A DNA stretch of 64,000 nucleotides from Umezawaea tangerina (lineage in GTDB: Bacteria > Actinomycetota > Actinomycetes > Mycobacteriales > Pseudonocardiaceae), in the NCBI RefSeq assembly GCF_003002815.1, contig NZ_PVTF01000009.1, positions 124,001 to 188,000 of the forward strand. Direction: 5' to 3'. The position numbers and the translations under genes are program-made. Shown one piece after another: positions 13,979 to 24,044 of this stretch. The number at the start of each line of letters is the position of its first letter. Position 1 is the stretch's first letter. A model generated the notes under the pieces. The model worked only from the letters and a program-made list of their open reading frames with translations. It was not told the origin of the DNA and made no database searches.

Positions 13979-15850
13979 CTAGACACGGCGGCGCCACTGC
14001 TGGTTGGTGGCCCCACCGCAGGTCCAGAGCACGACGGGCGTGTTGTCGGCGGTGCCCGCGCCTTGGACGTCCAGGCACAGACCCGACTGCGTGCCGGTGA
14101 TCGACCCGTTCGAGCCGATCGTCCACTTCTGGTTCGCTCCGCCGTTGCAGTCGTAGATGTCGACGACGGTCCCCGCCGCGGTGCCCTGCTGGTAGGCCTC
14201 CAGGCACTTCCCGCCGTACACCCGCAGCTCACCGGCCGCGGTGGGCGTCCACATCTGGTTGGAACCGCCGTTGCAGCCGTAGATCTTCACGGCGGTCCCG
14301 TTCGTGGTCGAGGCACCGGGCACGTCCAGGCACTTCCCCGATCCCACACCGACCAGCGCCGTCGCGGGAGCGGTGGGCGCGGTGCCGCCGTTCTGCCTGA
14401 GCACGTACGTGGTGGTGCTCAACGCGGGCAACGTGAGCGAGGCCGTGCCGCCGGAGACCGGTGGCACGGCGATCGACGCGAGGTTCTCGGTGGCGCTGGT
14501 CCGGTAGGCGGAGACCGCCGAGACGTTCTCCAACGCCGTGAACCGCACGTCGGTCCGCTGCTCGGAGGTGGTGAGGTTGTTGACCACCAGCGTCCACTGG
14601 CCCGCGTTCGACGTGGCCATGACCTGCACACCGCTGGGCGTCCCGGTCACCGGGTACCGGACCGACCCCGGCCGGACGAACCGGCTGTACTGGCCGAGCG
14701 CGTAGAAGCGCTTGGTGGGGTACAGGTTCTGGTTGCCGTTCGAGGCGAAGTCCGGGTCGTAGTAGATCAGCCCGTCGTTGTACCCGCTGGTGTTGGTCCG
14801 GGTCGCGCAGTCCGGCGAGCTGCCGGGGCTGCACCCCATGACCTTGGACAGCGCCGTCCACCAGTGGAACGCCGAGTCGCCGGCGACGGTGAGGTCGCGG
14901 TGGACGATGCTCGACATGGCGAGCGCCCCGGTGATCGTGGGGTCGTAGGTGGCGCCGTAGCCGCCGTTGATCCCGGTGAAGCAGCAGATCTCACTGCCCC
15001 ACGTCGGCTTGTCGAACTGCTGTCGAACACCGGCGACGCCCGCGAGCGTCGTGTCGTTCGGGAAGTCGTAGGTGTGGTGGGCCAGCGTGGTGACGTACTG
15101 GGCGGTCCCGGCCTGGTTCATCCACTGCGGCACCTCGGAGGTGAACTGCCCGACGGTGCTCGACTCGTCCGCGCTGATCCCCACGCCCAGCCCACGGGCA
15201 CCGACCGCGCGGACGATGTCGTCGCGCTGGGCCGGGTCGACGAGCATGCCCTCCTGGCCGCACGGCGACCCGTCGAAGGAGTTGCGGGGCTCGTTCATCG
15301 GGCTGAGGTGGTTGATCCGCACGCCCTCGGCGCGGAAGTGCGCCACCACGTCGGCCAGGTACCCGGCGAACGCCGGCTCGGAGCCCGCCTTGAGGTGGCC
15401 GCCGCAGCTCTTGGCGTTGTCCTTCCAGACCGCCGGGGCGCTGTTGACGAACCCGACGAGGTCGGGGACGCCGTGCGAGGCCGCCTGCCGGACGAACTCC
15501 GTGCCGCCCGGATCGCGTGACCAGTCGTAGGTGCCCGGCGAGGTCAGCGGCGTCTGCGGCGCGCGGTCGCCCGCCGCCACGCCGACTCCACCGCCGCCGA
15601 TGTTGTACCGGTAGGCCGACAGCCGGATGCCGTCCGCGCCGAACAGCAGGTCGGCCACCCGCTGCCGGGTCGTCGCGGAGAAGCGGGCCAGGTCGTTGAC
15701 CCACCACGCCCCGGACGCGCCGATGTTGTCGATCGTCTGCGCGGGCGACGACGACACCTGCGCCACGGCCACGGCCGCCGCCGCGGGCACCGGGACGACC
15801 ACCGCCAGCACCAGGGCGGCCAGGCCGCACACCCACTTCGATCGGGCCAT
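13979..15850 (-). CDS. Secreted GH30-type glycosidase with C-terminal ricin-type CBM13
   Basis: 623 residues from ATG 15850, with GGAGGA upstream. Signal peptide at about 1-30 (hydrophobic core ALVLAVVVPVPAAAA). The catalytic domain spans about 35-480, with acid/base Glu187 in SPMNEPRNSF and likely nucleophile Glu287 in TWGSEICCF. The C-terminal 135 residues form a ricin-type beta-trefoil with three QxW repeats (NQMW, NQKW, NQQW). Bacterial endo-beta-1,6-galactanases with a CBM13 have this layout, so arabinogalactan side chains are a plausible substrate. GH30 also includes xylanases and glucosidases. It is the last gene of the glycosidase operon. Confidence 0.8.
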   Translation of the reverse strand: MARSKWVCGLAALVLAVVVPVPAAAAVAVAQVSSSPAQTIDNIGASGAWWVNDLARFSATTRQRVADLLFGADGIRLSAYRYNIGGGGVGVAAGDRAPQTPLTSPGTYDWSRDPGGTEFVRQAASHGVPDLVGFVNSAPAVWKDNAKSCGGHLKAGSEPAFAGYLADVVAHFRAEGVRINHLSPMNEPRNSFDGSPCGQEGMLVDPAQRDDIVRAVGARGLGVGISADESSTVGQFTSEVPQWMNQAGTAQYVTTLAHHTYDFPNDTTLAGVAGVRQQFDKPTWGSEICCFTGINGGYGATYDPTITGALAMSSIVHRDLTVAGDSAFHWWTALSKVMGCSPGSSPDCATRTNTSGYNDGLIYYDPDFASNGNQNLYPTKRFYALGQYSRFVRPGSVRYPVTGTPSGVQVMATSNAGQWTLVVNNLTTSEQRTDVRFTALENVSAVSAYRTSATENLASIAVPPVSGGTASLTLPALSTTTYVLRQNGGTAPTAPATALVGVGSGKCLDVPGASTTNGTAVKIYGCNGGSNQMWTPTAAGELRVYGGKCLEAYQQGTAAGTVVDIYDCNGGANQKWTIGSNGSITGTQSGLCLDVQGAGTADNTPVVLWTCGGATNQQWRRRV

Positions 15851-15875
15851 GTCGTGTCCTCCAGGGTGAGGTGGG

Positions 15876-18734
15876 CTACCTGACCGGCACACCGCCGCGG
15901 ACCACGCCTGCCGCCACCAGGCTCACGACGGGCGCGGTCGCCGTGCCGTCCGTGTCGATCACCGCCAACGCCAGTGTGTTCGTCCCGTGCTCCGCGAGCA
16001 CTCCGCCAGGTAGGGAGTAGTCCCGCTGCGGGGACTGGTCGCCGAGGTGCTGACCGACGTTCCAGCCGTTGAGGAAGATCAGCACGCGCTGTCCCGGCCG
16101 GGCCGTCGCCGGGAAGCGCAGGACGACCGGGACGTCGTACCCCCTCGGCAGGTCGAGCCGGAACGTCGTGCGGTGCCACGTCACCCCCGGCGGCGACGGG
16201 ACGTCGGCCCGCTGCCACGTGCGATCGGCGTACTCCGGCAGGTGCCAGCCCGCCCGCTCGCCGTACAGACCGCCGGTGTTCAGCGGTCCGCGCACCGGGT
16301 CGGCCAGGTCCTCACCGCCCGCGGCGCCCTGGACCCGCCACGAGATCGGCGCGCCGGACCCGGCGAGCGAAGCGCCGAACAACCCGCGCGGCTGCTTGAA
16401 CCGGACGTCGTCGGCGGTCCAGTCGTCGTTGTGCCCCATGTTCTCCACGAGCACCGAGATGGTCGCGGGCTCACCCGGCTTGACCAGACCGGGCGGCAGG
16501 GCGAAGTCGCCGCGCCCCGGATCGGGGTTCACCGGTTCCGAGTCCGCCTGCACTCCCCCGTTCGCGGACCCGAGGTACCGGCCGTTGACCCACACCAGGT
16601 AGACGCCGCGTTTGCCGGTGATCGCGTTCAGCGCGAGCGAGGTCTCCGACCCGGTCGGGGTGAAGTGCCCTCGGTACCAGACGTTGCCGTGGTGGAACCC
16701 GTAGTCGTCGCTGTAGAGCACCGGCAGCGTCCTCGGCTTGATCGGGCTCCCGGTGGTCGTCCGCTCGGCCTTCGTCCACCGGGAGTCGTCGAACCCCGGC
16801 GCGGCCTCCGGCGCCTCCACGCGGTGCCGCCAGTCCGTCAACGCGGGCAGCACCACCGCGTGCGGCCCGGTGACCTTGCCCAGCAGGCTGCCGCTCGGCG
16901 TGCGCCCGACGCGGACCGGGGAACCGCCGATCGCCAGCCGCCGCGCGGAGTCGGGTGCGAACACCTCGACGTCCCCGGTCTCCGCCACGTCGGCGCGGAG
17001 CTGGACGGTGCCGCCGAGGACGCGGGCCGACCGCGCCAGTTCCGTGCCGCGCACCAGGATCGTGCCGTCGCCGGTGTCCACCCGCCAGAACTGCGCCGCG
17101 GTCTCGTCGGTGCCCAGCAGCAGGAGCAACGGGGGCCTGCCGCCTCCGGTGATCGACACCCTGGCCAGGCCGGAGTGCCGGTAGTCGAGCCGGAGGTCGC
17201 CGGAGGCGAACGACGAGCGCACCGCCCCCTCCAGCACCCGCACGGTCGGCGGCGACGAGTAGCGCAGCACCGTGGACCCGTCTTCGCCGTCGCGGCCGTG
17301 GAACACGGCCACGTCCCGGCCGCCGATCGGCGCGTGGGTGAGGATCTCCGAGCTCGACCACACCAGCCGCTGGCCGCCGAGGTCGTAGCCCGCCACCAGG
17401 ATCTTCGCGTCCCGCCCGTCGACGCGGACGGGCACCTGGTACCGACCGTCCGATGTGGACCAGTCCAGCGTCGTGGTCACGTCCGCCGCGCTCGCTCGGT
17501 CGGTGTGCCCCACGAGCACGAACTGGGTGCCGGTGTCGGGGTTCGCCCTGGCCGCCGTGTGCACCGCGGGGTCTGCGGGGACGGGTGCGGCGGCAGGGTC
17601 CGTCTTCGTCAGCGGCGCGACCGTGGTGGCGAAGTAGCCCTGCCGCTTGAACTCGTCGTACTTCGTCGTGAGCCCGCGCGTCTCGGTGATCGCCGCGCCG
17701 TAGTCGTAGGAGGTGTAGACGTCGTTGGGCTGCGGCAGCCAGCCCCACGACGTGCCGCCGTAGGCCATGTAGTAGCCGAACATGGTCGCGCCGCTCGCCA
17801 CGACGTTCGTCTTGTAGAACACCTTCATGTAGTCGGGTCCGGTGAGCTGCCTGCACTTCTCGTACCCGGCATCCGCCAGGTCGATGGCGCCTGCCTGGTA
17901 CTCGGCGGCGTACACGGGCGCGTCGTCGCGCAGCCGCCGGGTGACGCCCGCGCCCCACGGGCCCCAGGTCGTGTCGGGGTGGGGGCAGTCGAAGGACTGC
18001 GGGTAGTCGTCCACGCCGGGGATCTGCACCGCGCCCTGCCCGGACGACCAGTTCGCCAGGTCGCCGCCGCAGCAGTTGTTGTGCGTGACGGGCACGTCGA
18101 TGCCGTCCGCGCGCACCTTCTCCTGCAGCTGCTCCATGTAGAGCGGGTCCACGTTCGCGCCGTACTCGTTCTCCACGTTGTAGGCGATCACCGATCCGCC
18201 GCGGGTCACCTGGTGGCGCGCGATGATCGGGTCGAGGTGGTCCAGCCACTCGCGGTAGGCGGCGGTGTAGCCGGGGTCGCTGGACCGCGCCCGGCCGGGC
18301 ACCTGCTTGAGCCAGGCGGGCAGTCCGCCGCCGGTCGTCTCGGCGTTGATGTAGGGCCCCGGCCGGGCGACCACGTACAGGCCGAGCTCCTCGGTCATCC
18401 GCAGCAGCCGGTCCACGTCGCGCACGCCGGTGAAGTCGTACACCCCCGGCTTCGGCGAGTGGTAGCCCCAGTGGAAGTACAGCGAGACGCCGTTGAACCC
18501 GGCCGCCTTGACCTTCTCCAGCACGTCGCGCCACAGGTCGGGGCTGGGCAGCCGGAAGTAGTGGAACTCCCCCGTCCACAGCAGGATCCGACGGCCGTCG
18601 ACCGTGAGCGAGTGGCGGTCGTAGCCCACCTCGTGCCGCGGTCCGGCGGGCGGGGCGGCCACCACCGGGGTGGCCACCCCGCCTGCGACCAGCGCGAGCA
18701 GGAGGGCGATCAGGAGCGTGCGGGTGCGGTGCAT
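15876..18734 (-). CDS. Secreted GH35 beta-galactosidase
   Basis: 952 residues with a signal peptide (about 1-27, LLIALLLALVAGGVATPVVA). The TIM barrel starts with GEFHYFRLPSPDLWRD and carries the acid/base Glu190 in NVENEYG and the likely nucleophile Glu278 in YAAEYQAGA. Later beta-sandwich domains include WVNGRYLGSANGG and FLNGWNVGQ, the jelly-roll repeats of GH35. It would remove terminal beta-galactose from polysaccharides such as galactoxyloglucan or arabinogalactan outside the cell. It lies 25 bases upstream of the GH30 start in the same operon. Confidence 0.9.
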   Translation of the reverse strand: MHRTRTLLIALLLALVAGGVATPVVAAPPAGPRHEVGYDRHSLTVDGRRILLWTGEFHYFRLPSPDLWRDVLEKVKAAGFNGVSLYFHWGYHSPKPGVYDFTGVRDVDRLLRMTEELGLYVVARPGPYINAETTGGGLPAWLKQVPGRARSSDPGYTAAYREWLDHLDPIIARHQVTRGGSVIAYNVENEYGANVDPLYMEQLQEKVRADGIDVPVTHNNCCGGDLANWSSGQGAVQIPGVDDYPQSFDCPHPDTTWGPWGAGVTRRLRDDAPVYAAEYQAGAIDLADAGYEKCRQLTGPDYMKVFYKTNVVASGATMFGYYMAYGGTSWGWLPQPNDVYTSYDYGAAITETRGLTTKYDEFKRQGYFATTVAPLTKTDPAAAPVPADPAVHTAARANPDTGTQFVLVGHTDRASAADVTTTLDWSTSDGRYQVPVRVDGRDAKILVAGYDLGGQRLVWSSSEILTHAPIGGRDVAVFHGRDGEDGSTVLRYSSPPTVRVLEGAVRSSFASGDLRLDYRHSGLARVSITGGGRPPLLLLLGTDETAAQFWRVDTGDGTILVRGTELARSARVLGGTVQLRADVAETGDVEVFAPDSARRLAIGGSPVRVGRTPSGSLLGKVTGPHAVVLPALTDWRHRVEAPEAAPGFDDSRWTKAERTTTGSPIKPRTLPVLYSDDYGFHHGNVWYRGHFTPTGSETSLALNAITGKRGVYLVWVNGRYLGSANGGVQADSEPVNPDPGRGDFALPPGLVKPGEPATISVLVENMGHNDDWTADDVRFKQPRGLFGASLAGSGAPISWRVQGAAGGEDLADPVRGPLNTGGLYGERAGWHLPEYADRTWQRADVPSPPGVTWHRTTFRLDLPRGYDVPVVLRFPATARPGQRVLIFLNGWNVGQHLGDQSPQRDYSLPGGVLAEHGTNTLALAVIDTDGTATAPVVSLVAAGVVRGGVPVR

Positions 18735-18753
18735 CGGACCGGGGCCTCCGGGG

Positions 18754-21720
18754 TCACTTCAGCGAGAACGACGCCACTCTCAGGTCACCGGTGAACACGA
18801 GGTAGACGTCCTGCCTGCCCCGCGCCTGGCTCAACGCCGCCGTGGTCGTGGCGTAGGCGTAGACGTCACCGGTGCTCGCCACGGGGGCCGTGCCGATCAC
18901 CTTGCCGTGCACCGGATCGCCGAGCCGGACCTCGATCGAGGCGCTGCCCGCCGAGGCCTTGGACACCTTGGCGCTGAACGTCCTCGGGCCGCGGCCCAGG
19001 TTCGCGTCGGTGAACCTGATCCACTGCCCGGCCGCCGCGCCGACCGCGTCGCCGCGCTCCTTGCTCTCGTCGACCAGCGACACGCCCGCGTAGTCGTCGA
19101 AGTCGACCGCGCGGGTGTCCTTCGCCAGGTCGCGCGCGGGGATCGTCTCGCCGCGCACGCGCACGCTGCCGCGCTGCCGGATGTCGTCGGCGGAGGCACC
19201 CACCGCGATGTCCTGCACCGAGCTCTCCACGACCCACTTGTTCCGCGTCACGTCCCACACCGCGAGGTCGGCGGCCTTCACCGACAGCGTCACGGTCTTC
19301 GTCCGGCCGGGATCGAGGTGCACCCGGTCGAACGCGCGCAGCCGCCGGTCGGGCTGCTCGTCGCGCGAGGTCCGCTGGTGGGTGTAGAGCTGCACGACCT
19401 CGTCACCGGCCCGGTTGCCGGTGTTCGTGACCCGCACGCTCACCTTGACCTGGCCACGCGCGTCCACCACCGGTGAGTCGACCTCCAGCCCGTCGTAGCG
19501 GAACGAGGTGTAGGACAGCCCGTACCCGAAGGGGTACAGGGGTTTCCCGTCGAAGTACTGGTAGGTGCGGTCGCTCTTGATGATGTCGTAGTCGAGGATG
19601 TCGGGCAGGTCGGCCGCGGACCGGTACCAGGTCTGGGTGAGGTGGCCGGAGGGGTTGCGGTCGCCGAACAGCACGTCGGCGAGCGCGTTCCCGGTCTCCG
19701 CCCCGGCGTGCGTGGTCCACAGCATCGCGGGCACGTTCGCCTGCTCCCAGGTCACGGTCGTGGGGTAGCTGTTCTCCAGCACCACCACCGTGTTCGGGTT
19801 CGCCGCGCGCACGGCCCTGACCAAGGCCTCCTGCCCGTCGGCGAGGTTCATGTCGGTGCGGTCGTGGTCCTCGCGGCCGTTGATGAACGGCATGCTGCCC
19901 ACGACGACCACCGCCACGTCCGCGGCGCGCGCCTTGGCCGCCGCGTCGGCGATCCCGTCGCGCACGACGTCCTTGGTGAACCTGGCCGCCTCCGCCGCGG
20001 TGACCGCGCCGAGCACCAGGTGGCCGTCCTGCGCCACCGTCAGGTACTGCTCGGGACCGGACCAGTCGTAGGCCTTCTCGTACCCGGCGTACCGGATCAC
20101 GACCTGGCCGCCGCCGACGTCCTCCAGCTTGAACTGCTGCTGCACGAACCACCCGGACGGCTGGACCGCGCTGTTGACGAACGACGAGCCGGAGATGGTG
20201 ACGTACTTGTCGTTGGCCGCGCTGCGCAGCGTGAGCACGCCCTGGCCCCAGTCGAACACGTCGAACTGCTGCGTCGCGCCCGCGCCGCCGTCGGCGATCC
20301 GCAGGACATCGCCACCCTCGCCCGCCCCAGCCGTGACGTACCGGCCGGAACCGACCTCCTTCAACGCGATCCGGTCCACGCCCTCGCCACTGGTAACCGT
20401 GCCGCCGCTGCCCAGCCGGGCCCGGATGCCGTCGACGGGCGTGACGGCGTAGGGCAGGGCACCGGAGTACCAGTCGGTGTAGAGGGTGTCCGACAGCGGG
20501 CCGACCACGGCCACCTTGCGGGACCTGCGCGGGTCGAGCGGGAGCGTGCCGCCCTCGTTCTTCAGCAGCACCACCGCCTCGCCCGCCGTCTCGCGGGCCA
20601 GCGCCCGGTTCGCCGGGCTGTCGACGACGTCCTTGGTGATCTTCGCGTACGGTCCACCACCCGGGTCGAACTCGCCGAGGCGGAACCGGACAGCGAGGAT
20701 GTGCCGCACCGCCGTGTCCACATCGGACTCCGCGATCAGCCCCCTGGCCAACGCGGTCTTGATCGCCTCGATCGTCTTGGTGGAGTTCGTGTCGTCGCTG
20801 GTGAAGCTGTCCACGCCCGCCTTGAGCACGGCCGCGTCGGCCGTGGGCAGGTCGGGGTAGTAGTTCTGCGACCCGATCAGACCGTTCGGCGCACCCGCGT
20901 CGGTGACGGTGAACAGGTCCTTGTCGGTCCACGTCCGCACGACGTCGTCGACATCGCTGTGCGCGGTCATCGGACGACCGTTGACCAGGTTGTACGAGGT
21001 CATCACCCCGGTCGCCGCGTCGGCGGCGATGGCCGGCTTGAACGCGGCCTCGTCGTACTCGTGCTTGACCCGCGGCCGCAGCTGCGAGGACGTGGTGTCC
21101 CGGTGGACCTCGTTGTTGTTGGCCAGGTAGTGCTTCAGCACCGGCGCGGTCTTGAGGTGGCGCGGGTCGTCGCCCTGCAGGCCACTGCCGTACGCCGTGG
21201 AGATCTCGCCGGTCAGGTGGGTGTCCTCGGAGTAGCCCTCCTCGTTGCGCCCCCAGCGCGGATCGCGCAGCAGGTTCACCACGGGCGCCCACAGCTGGAG
21301 CCCCCACACGCCGGGGTTCTCGGCGTTGAACCCGCGGGCCTCGTCGCCGACCGCGGCGCCGACCCGCTTGACCAGCTCGGTGTCCCAGGTCGACGCCAGC
21401 CCGACCGCCTGCGGGAAGACCGTGCCCTTGGCGGTGACCACCGCGCCGTTGTCGGACCGGTCGGTGGACCACGCGACCCCGTGCAGCGCCTCGGTCCCGG
21501 TCTTGAACGCCGCCACGCCCAGCCGCGGGATCGCGGGCTGGTACTGGTGCAGCAGCGACACCTTCTCGTCCAGGGTCAGCCGCTTGAGCAGGTCGTCGAC
21601 CCTGGCCGCCAGGGGAAGTCCGGGGTCGCGGAAGGGGAAGACCGCCTGCGCCCGCGCGGGTCCGGCCGAGGCGAGCGCGACCAGCAGCGCGGTCACCAGC
21701 AGGGCGAGCAATCGCTTCAC
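18754..21720 (-). CDS. Secreted GH3 beta-glycosidase with C-terminal CBM6-like domain
   Basis: 988 residues with a signal peptide (about 1-25). GH3 N-terminal barrel: RDPRWGRNEEGYSEDTHL, KHYLANNNE and nucleophile Asp274 in FTVTDAGAP. The second domain shows VVLLKNEGGTLPL and PFGYGLSYTSF. An inserted beta-rich segment at about 440-580 (YVTAGAGEGG, VTISGSSFVN) looks like a fascin/PA14-type insert. A fibronectin-like domain follows (VSVRVTNTGNRAGDEVVQLY) and a CBM6-like end (RFTDANLGRGPRTFSAKV). Specificity could be beta-glucosidase or beta-xylosidase. Its start is close behind the GH31 stop. Confidence 0.88.
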   Translation of the reverse strand: MKRLLALLVTALLVALASAGPARAQAVFPFRDPGLPLAARVDDLLKRLTLDEKVSLLHQYQPAIPRLGVAAFKTGTEALHGVAWSTDRSDNGAVVTAKGTVFPQAVGLASTWDTELVKRVGAAVGDEARGFNAENPGVWGLQLWAPVVNLLRDPRWGRNEEGYSEDTHLTGEISTAYGSGLQGDDPRHLKTAPVLKHYLANNNEVHRDTTSSQLRPRVKHEYDEAAFKPAIAADAATGVMTSYNLVNGRPMTAHSDVDDVVRTWTDKDLFTVTDAGAPNGLIGSQNYYPDLPTADAAVLKAGVDSFTSDDTNSTKTIEAIKTALARGLIAESDVDTAVRHILAVRFRLGEFDPGGGPYAKITKDVVDSPANRALARETAGEAVVLLKNEGGTLPLDPRRSRKVAVVGPLSDTLYTDWYSGALPYAVTPVDGIRARLGSGGTVTSGEGVDRIALKEVGSGRYVTAGAGEGGDVLRIADGGAGATQQFDVFDWGQGVLTLRSAANDKYVTISGSSFVNSAVQPSGWFVQQQFKLEDVGGGQVVIRYAGYEKAYDWSGPEQYLTVAQDGHLVLGAVTAAEAARFTKDVVRDGIADAAAKARAADVAVVVVGSMPFINGREDHDRTDMNLADGQEALVRAVRAANPNTVVVLENSYPTTVTWEQANVPAMLWTTHAGAETGNALADVLFGDRNPSGHLTQTWYRSAADLPDILDYDIIKSDRTYQYFDGKPLYPFGYGLSYTSFRYDGLEVDSPVVDARGQVKVSVRVTNTGNRAGDEVVQLYTHQRTSRDEQPDRRLRAFDRVHLDPGRTKTVTLSVKAADLAVWDVTRNKWVVESSVQDIAVGASADDIRQRGSVRVRGETIPARDLAKDTRAVDFDDYAGVSLVDESKERGDAVGAAAGQWIRFTDANLGRGPRTFSAKVSKASAGSASIEVRLGDPVHGKVIGTAPVASTGDVYAYATTTAALSQARGRQDVYLVFTGDLRVASFSLK

Positions 21721-24044
21721 GGTCGTTCTCCCGAGTCGTCGAGGACCGCGGTCAGCACCTCGCGGTCGGCCTGGATGAGCACTCCGCGGTCACGTCCGGT
21801 CGTGCGCCCGCCGTGCACCGAGGCCACCTCGGCGCCGACCAGCAGCACCTTCCACCCCGGCGGCGCGGACGACGCCTCGACGGTGACCACGTCACCGCGG
21901 CGCGAGGTCACGAACCGCGCGCCCGGCTCCCCGTCCACGGTGGTGATCGTCGTCGTGACCGACGCGCCGTCGGCGAGCTCGTACACGTGCAGGGTCACGC
22001 CGTCGGCGTAGTCGTACTCCGGCCCGTCGTCGACCGCGCCAACCGGCACCACCGAGCCCGGCCGCACCAGCAGCGGGATGGTCGTGAAGTCGCAGCGGTC
22101 GGTCACCCAGCGCGGGCCGTGCACCCGTTCACCGGTCGCGAAGCGCGTCCACGTCCCCTCCGGCACGTAGTACGACACCGCGCCGTCGGCGCTGAACACC
22201 GGTGCCACCAGCAGCGAGTCGCCCAGCAGGTACTGGCGTTCGAGCTGGGCGCAGCCGGGGTCGTCCGGGAACTCCAGCACCATCGCCCGCATCATCGGCA
22301 CACCCGTCGCGGTCGCCTGCCGGGCGGCGTCGAACAGGTACGGCATCAGGCGCGCCTTGAGCTTCGCGAAGTGCCGCAGCACGTCCACGGACTCCTCGTC
22401 GAACAGCCACGGCACGCGGTAGGAGTCGCTGCCGTGCAACCGGCTGTGCGAGGACAGCAGCCCGAACGCGATCCAGCGCTTGAACAGCGCCGGGTCCGGC
22501 GTGCCCTCGAACCCGCCGATGTCGTGGCTCCAGAACCCGAACCCGGACATCCCCAGCGACAGCCCGCCGCGCAGGCTCTCCGCCATCGACTCGTAGGTCG
22601 ACTCGCAGTCGCCGCCCCAGTGCACCGGGTACTTCTGCGATCCCGCCGTGGCCGAGCGGGCGAACACGACCGCGTCGCCGTCACCGCGCCGGGCGCGCAG
22701 CACGTCGAACACCGTGCGGTTGTAGAGCAGCGTGTAGTAGTTGTGCATCCGCTCCGGGTCGGAGCCGTCGAAGTAGGCGACGTCGGTCGGGACGCGCTCG
22801 CCGAAGTCGGTCTTGAAGCAGTCGACCCCCTGCTCCAGCAACGCGTCGAGCTTCGCCGCGTACCACTCGCGGGCGGCCGGGTTGGTGAAGTCCACCAGCG
22901 CCATGCCGGGCTGCCACAGGTCCCACTGCCACACGTCGCCGTCGGGCCGCTTCAGCAGGAACCCGCCCGCGGCGCCCTCGGCGAACAGCGGCGAGCGCTG
23001 CGCGATGTAGGGGTTGATCCACACGCACACCCGCAGACCGCGCGAGCGCAGCCGTTCCAGCATGCCGGGCGGGTCGGGGAACACGCGCGAGTCCCACTCG
23101 AAGTCGCACCACTGGAACTCGCGCATCCAGAAGCAGTCGAAGTGGAAGACGCTCAGGGGGATGTCCCGGTCGATCATCCCGTCGATGAACCCGGTCACCG
23201 TCTTCTCGTCGTAGGACGTGGTGAACGAGGTCGACAGCCACAGGCCGAACGACCACGCGGGCGGCAGCGGGGGCCTGCCGGTGAGCGCGGTGTACTTGCG
23301 CAGCACGTCCTTCGGCGTCGGCCCGTAGACCACGAAGTACGCCAGGGACTGGCCGGGCACGCTGAACTGCACCCGCGACACGACCTCGGAGCCGACCTCG
23401 AACGACACGTTGCCCGGATGGTCGACGAAGACGCCATAGCCCGCGTTGGTCAGGTAGAACGGCACGTTCTTGTACGCCTGCTCGGTCCCGGTGCCGCCGT
23501 CGGCGTTCCAGATGTCGACGACCTGCCCGTTGCGCGTCAACGGCCCGAACCGCTCCCCCAGCCCGTACACGACGTCGCCGACGCCGAGCGTCAGCTGGTC
23601 GCGCACGTGGTGCTCGCCGTCGACGGTCATGAAGCCCATCGCCTTGGTGCGGCTGGAGGTCAGCCGCCGCCCCTCGGCGACGAAGTCGACGCCCCAGCCC
23701 TCCTCGCGCCCGACCCGCACGGACAGCTCGCCGGAGGTCAGCACCGCGGTGCCGTCCTCGTCGGCCACGTCGGCGGTGAAGTCCTCCACGTCCAGCTCGA
23801 ACACCGGCCGCCTCGGCACCCCGCCGCCGAAGTGGGTGATCACGACGCCGATGACGTCCGGCATCGGCGAGGACAGCCCGATCGTGACGACCGGCCCCTT
23901 GAGCGTGTCCCCCCGCTGGCGGATGGGGACCGTCGGCGCGTGCACCTCGAGCGAGCCCTTGCCCGTGGTGACGTCGTGCACCTCGGCGGGGTGGGCGGCC
24001 CGCACTCCCGGCCGCAGCATCCAGTAGCCGTCGCTGAACTTCAC
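21717..24044 (-). CDS. yicI: GH31 alpha-xylosidase, YicI-like
   Basis: 775 residues from GTG 24044, which forms a GTGA overlap with the permease stop; this decides the start. No signal peptide, so it acts in the cytoplasm on imported oligosaccharides. The nucleophile motif KTDFGERVPTDV holds Asp413 and the acid/base is Asp479 in HWGGDCEST. KTDFGER and FDGSDPERMHNYY are signatures of YicI-type alpha-xylosidases rather than alpha-glucosidases. It would release xylose from isoprimeverose-type xyloglucan oligosaccharides. Coupling with the ABC transporter genes fits that role. Confidence 0.92.
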   Translation of the reverse strand: MKFSDGYWMLRPGVRAAHPAEVHDVTTGKGSLEVHAPTVPIRQRGDTLKGPVVTIGLSSPMPDVIGVVITHFGGGVPRRPVFELDVEDFTADVADEDGTAVLTSGELSVRVGREEGWGVDFVAEGRRLTSSRTKAMGFMTVDGEHHVRDQLTLGVGDVVYGLGERFGPLTRNGQVVDIWNADGGTGTEQAYKNVPFYLTNAGYGVFVDHPGNVSFEVGSEVVSRVQFSVPGQSLAYFVVYGPTPKDVLRKYTALTGRPPLPPAWSFGLWLSTSFTTSYDEKTVTGFIDGMIDRDIPLSVFHFDCFWMREFQWCDFEWDSRVFPDPPGMLERLRSRGLRVCVWINPYIAQRSPLFAEGAAGGFLLKRPDGDVWQWDLWQPGMALVDFTNPAAREWYAAKLDALLEQGVDCFKTDFGERVPTDVAYFDGSDPERMHNYYTLLYNRTVFDVLRARRGDGDAVVFARSATAGSQKYPVHWGGDCESTYESMAESLRGGLSLGMSGFGFWSHDIGGFEGTPDPALFKRWIAFGLLSSHSRLHGSDSYRVPWLFDEESVDVLRHFAKLKARLMPYLFDAARQATATGVPMMRAMVLEFPDDPGCAQLERQYLLGDSLLVAPVFSADGAVSYYVPEGTWTRFATGERVHGPRWVTDRCDFTTIPLLVRPGSVVPVGAVDDGPEYDYADGVTLHVYELADGASVTTTITTVDGEPGARFVTSRRGDVVTVEASSAPPGWKVLLVGAEVASVHGGRTTGRDRGVLIQADREVLTAVLDDSGERP

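Noticed and set aside
16047-18794. A 915-codon open frame on plus opposite the GH35 gene
   Set aside because: It mirrors the GC-rich third positions of the real minus-strand gene, its product is His/Arg/Val-rich with no motif, and it has no ribosome site.
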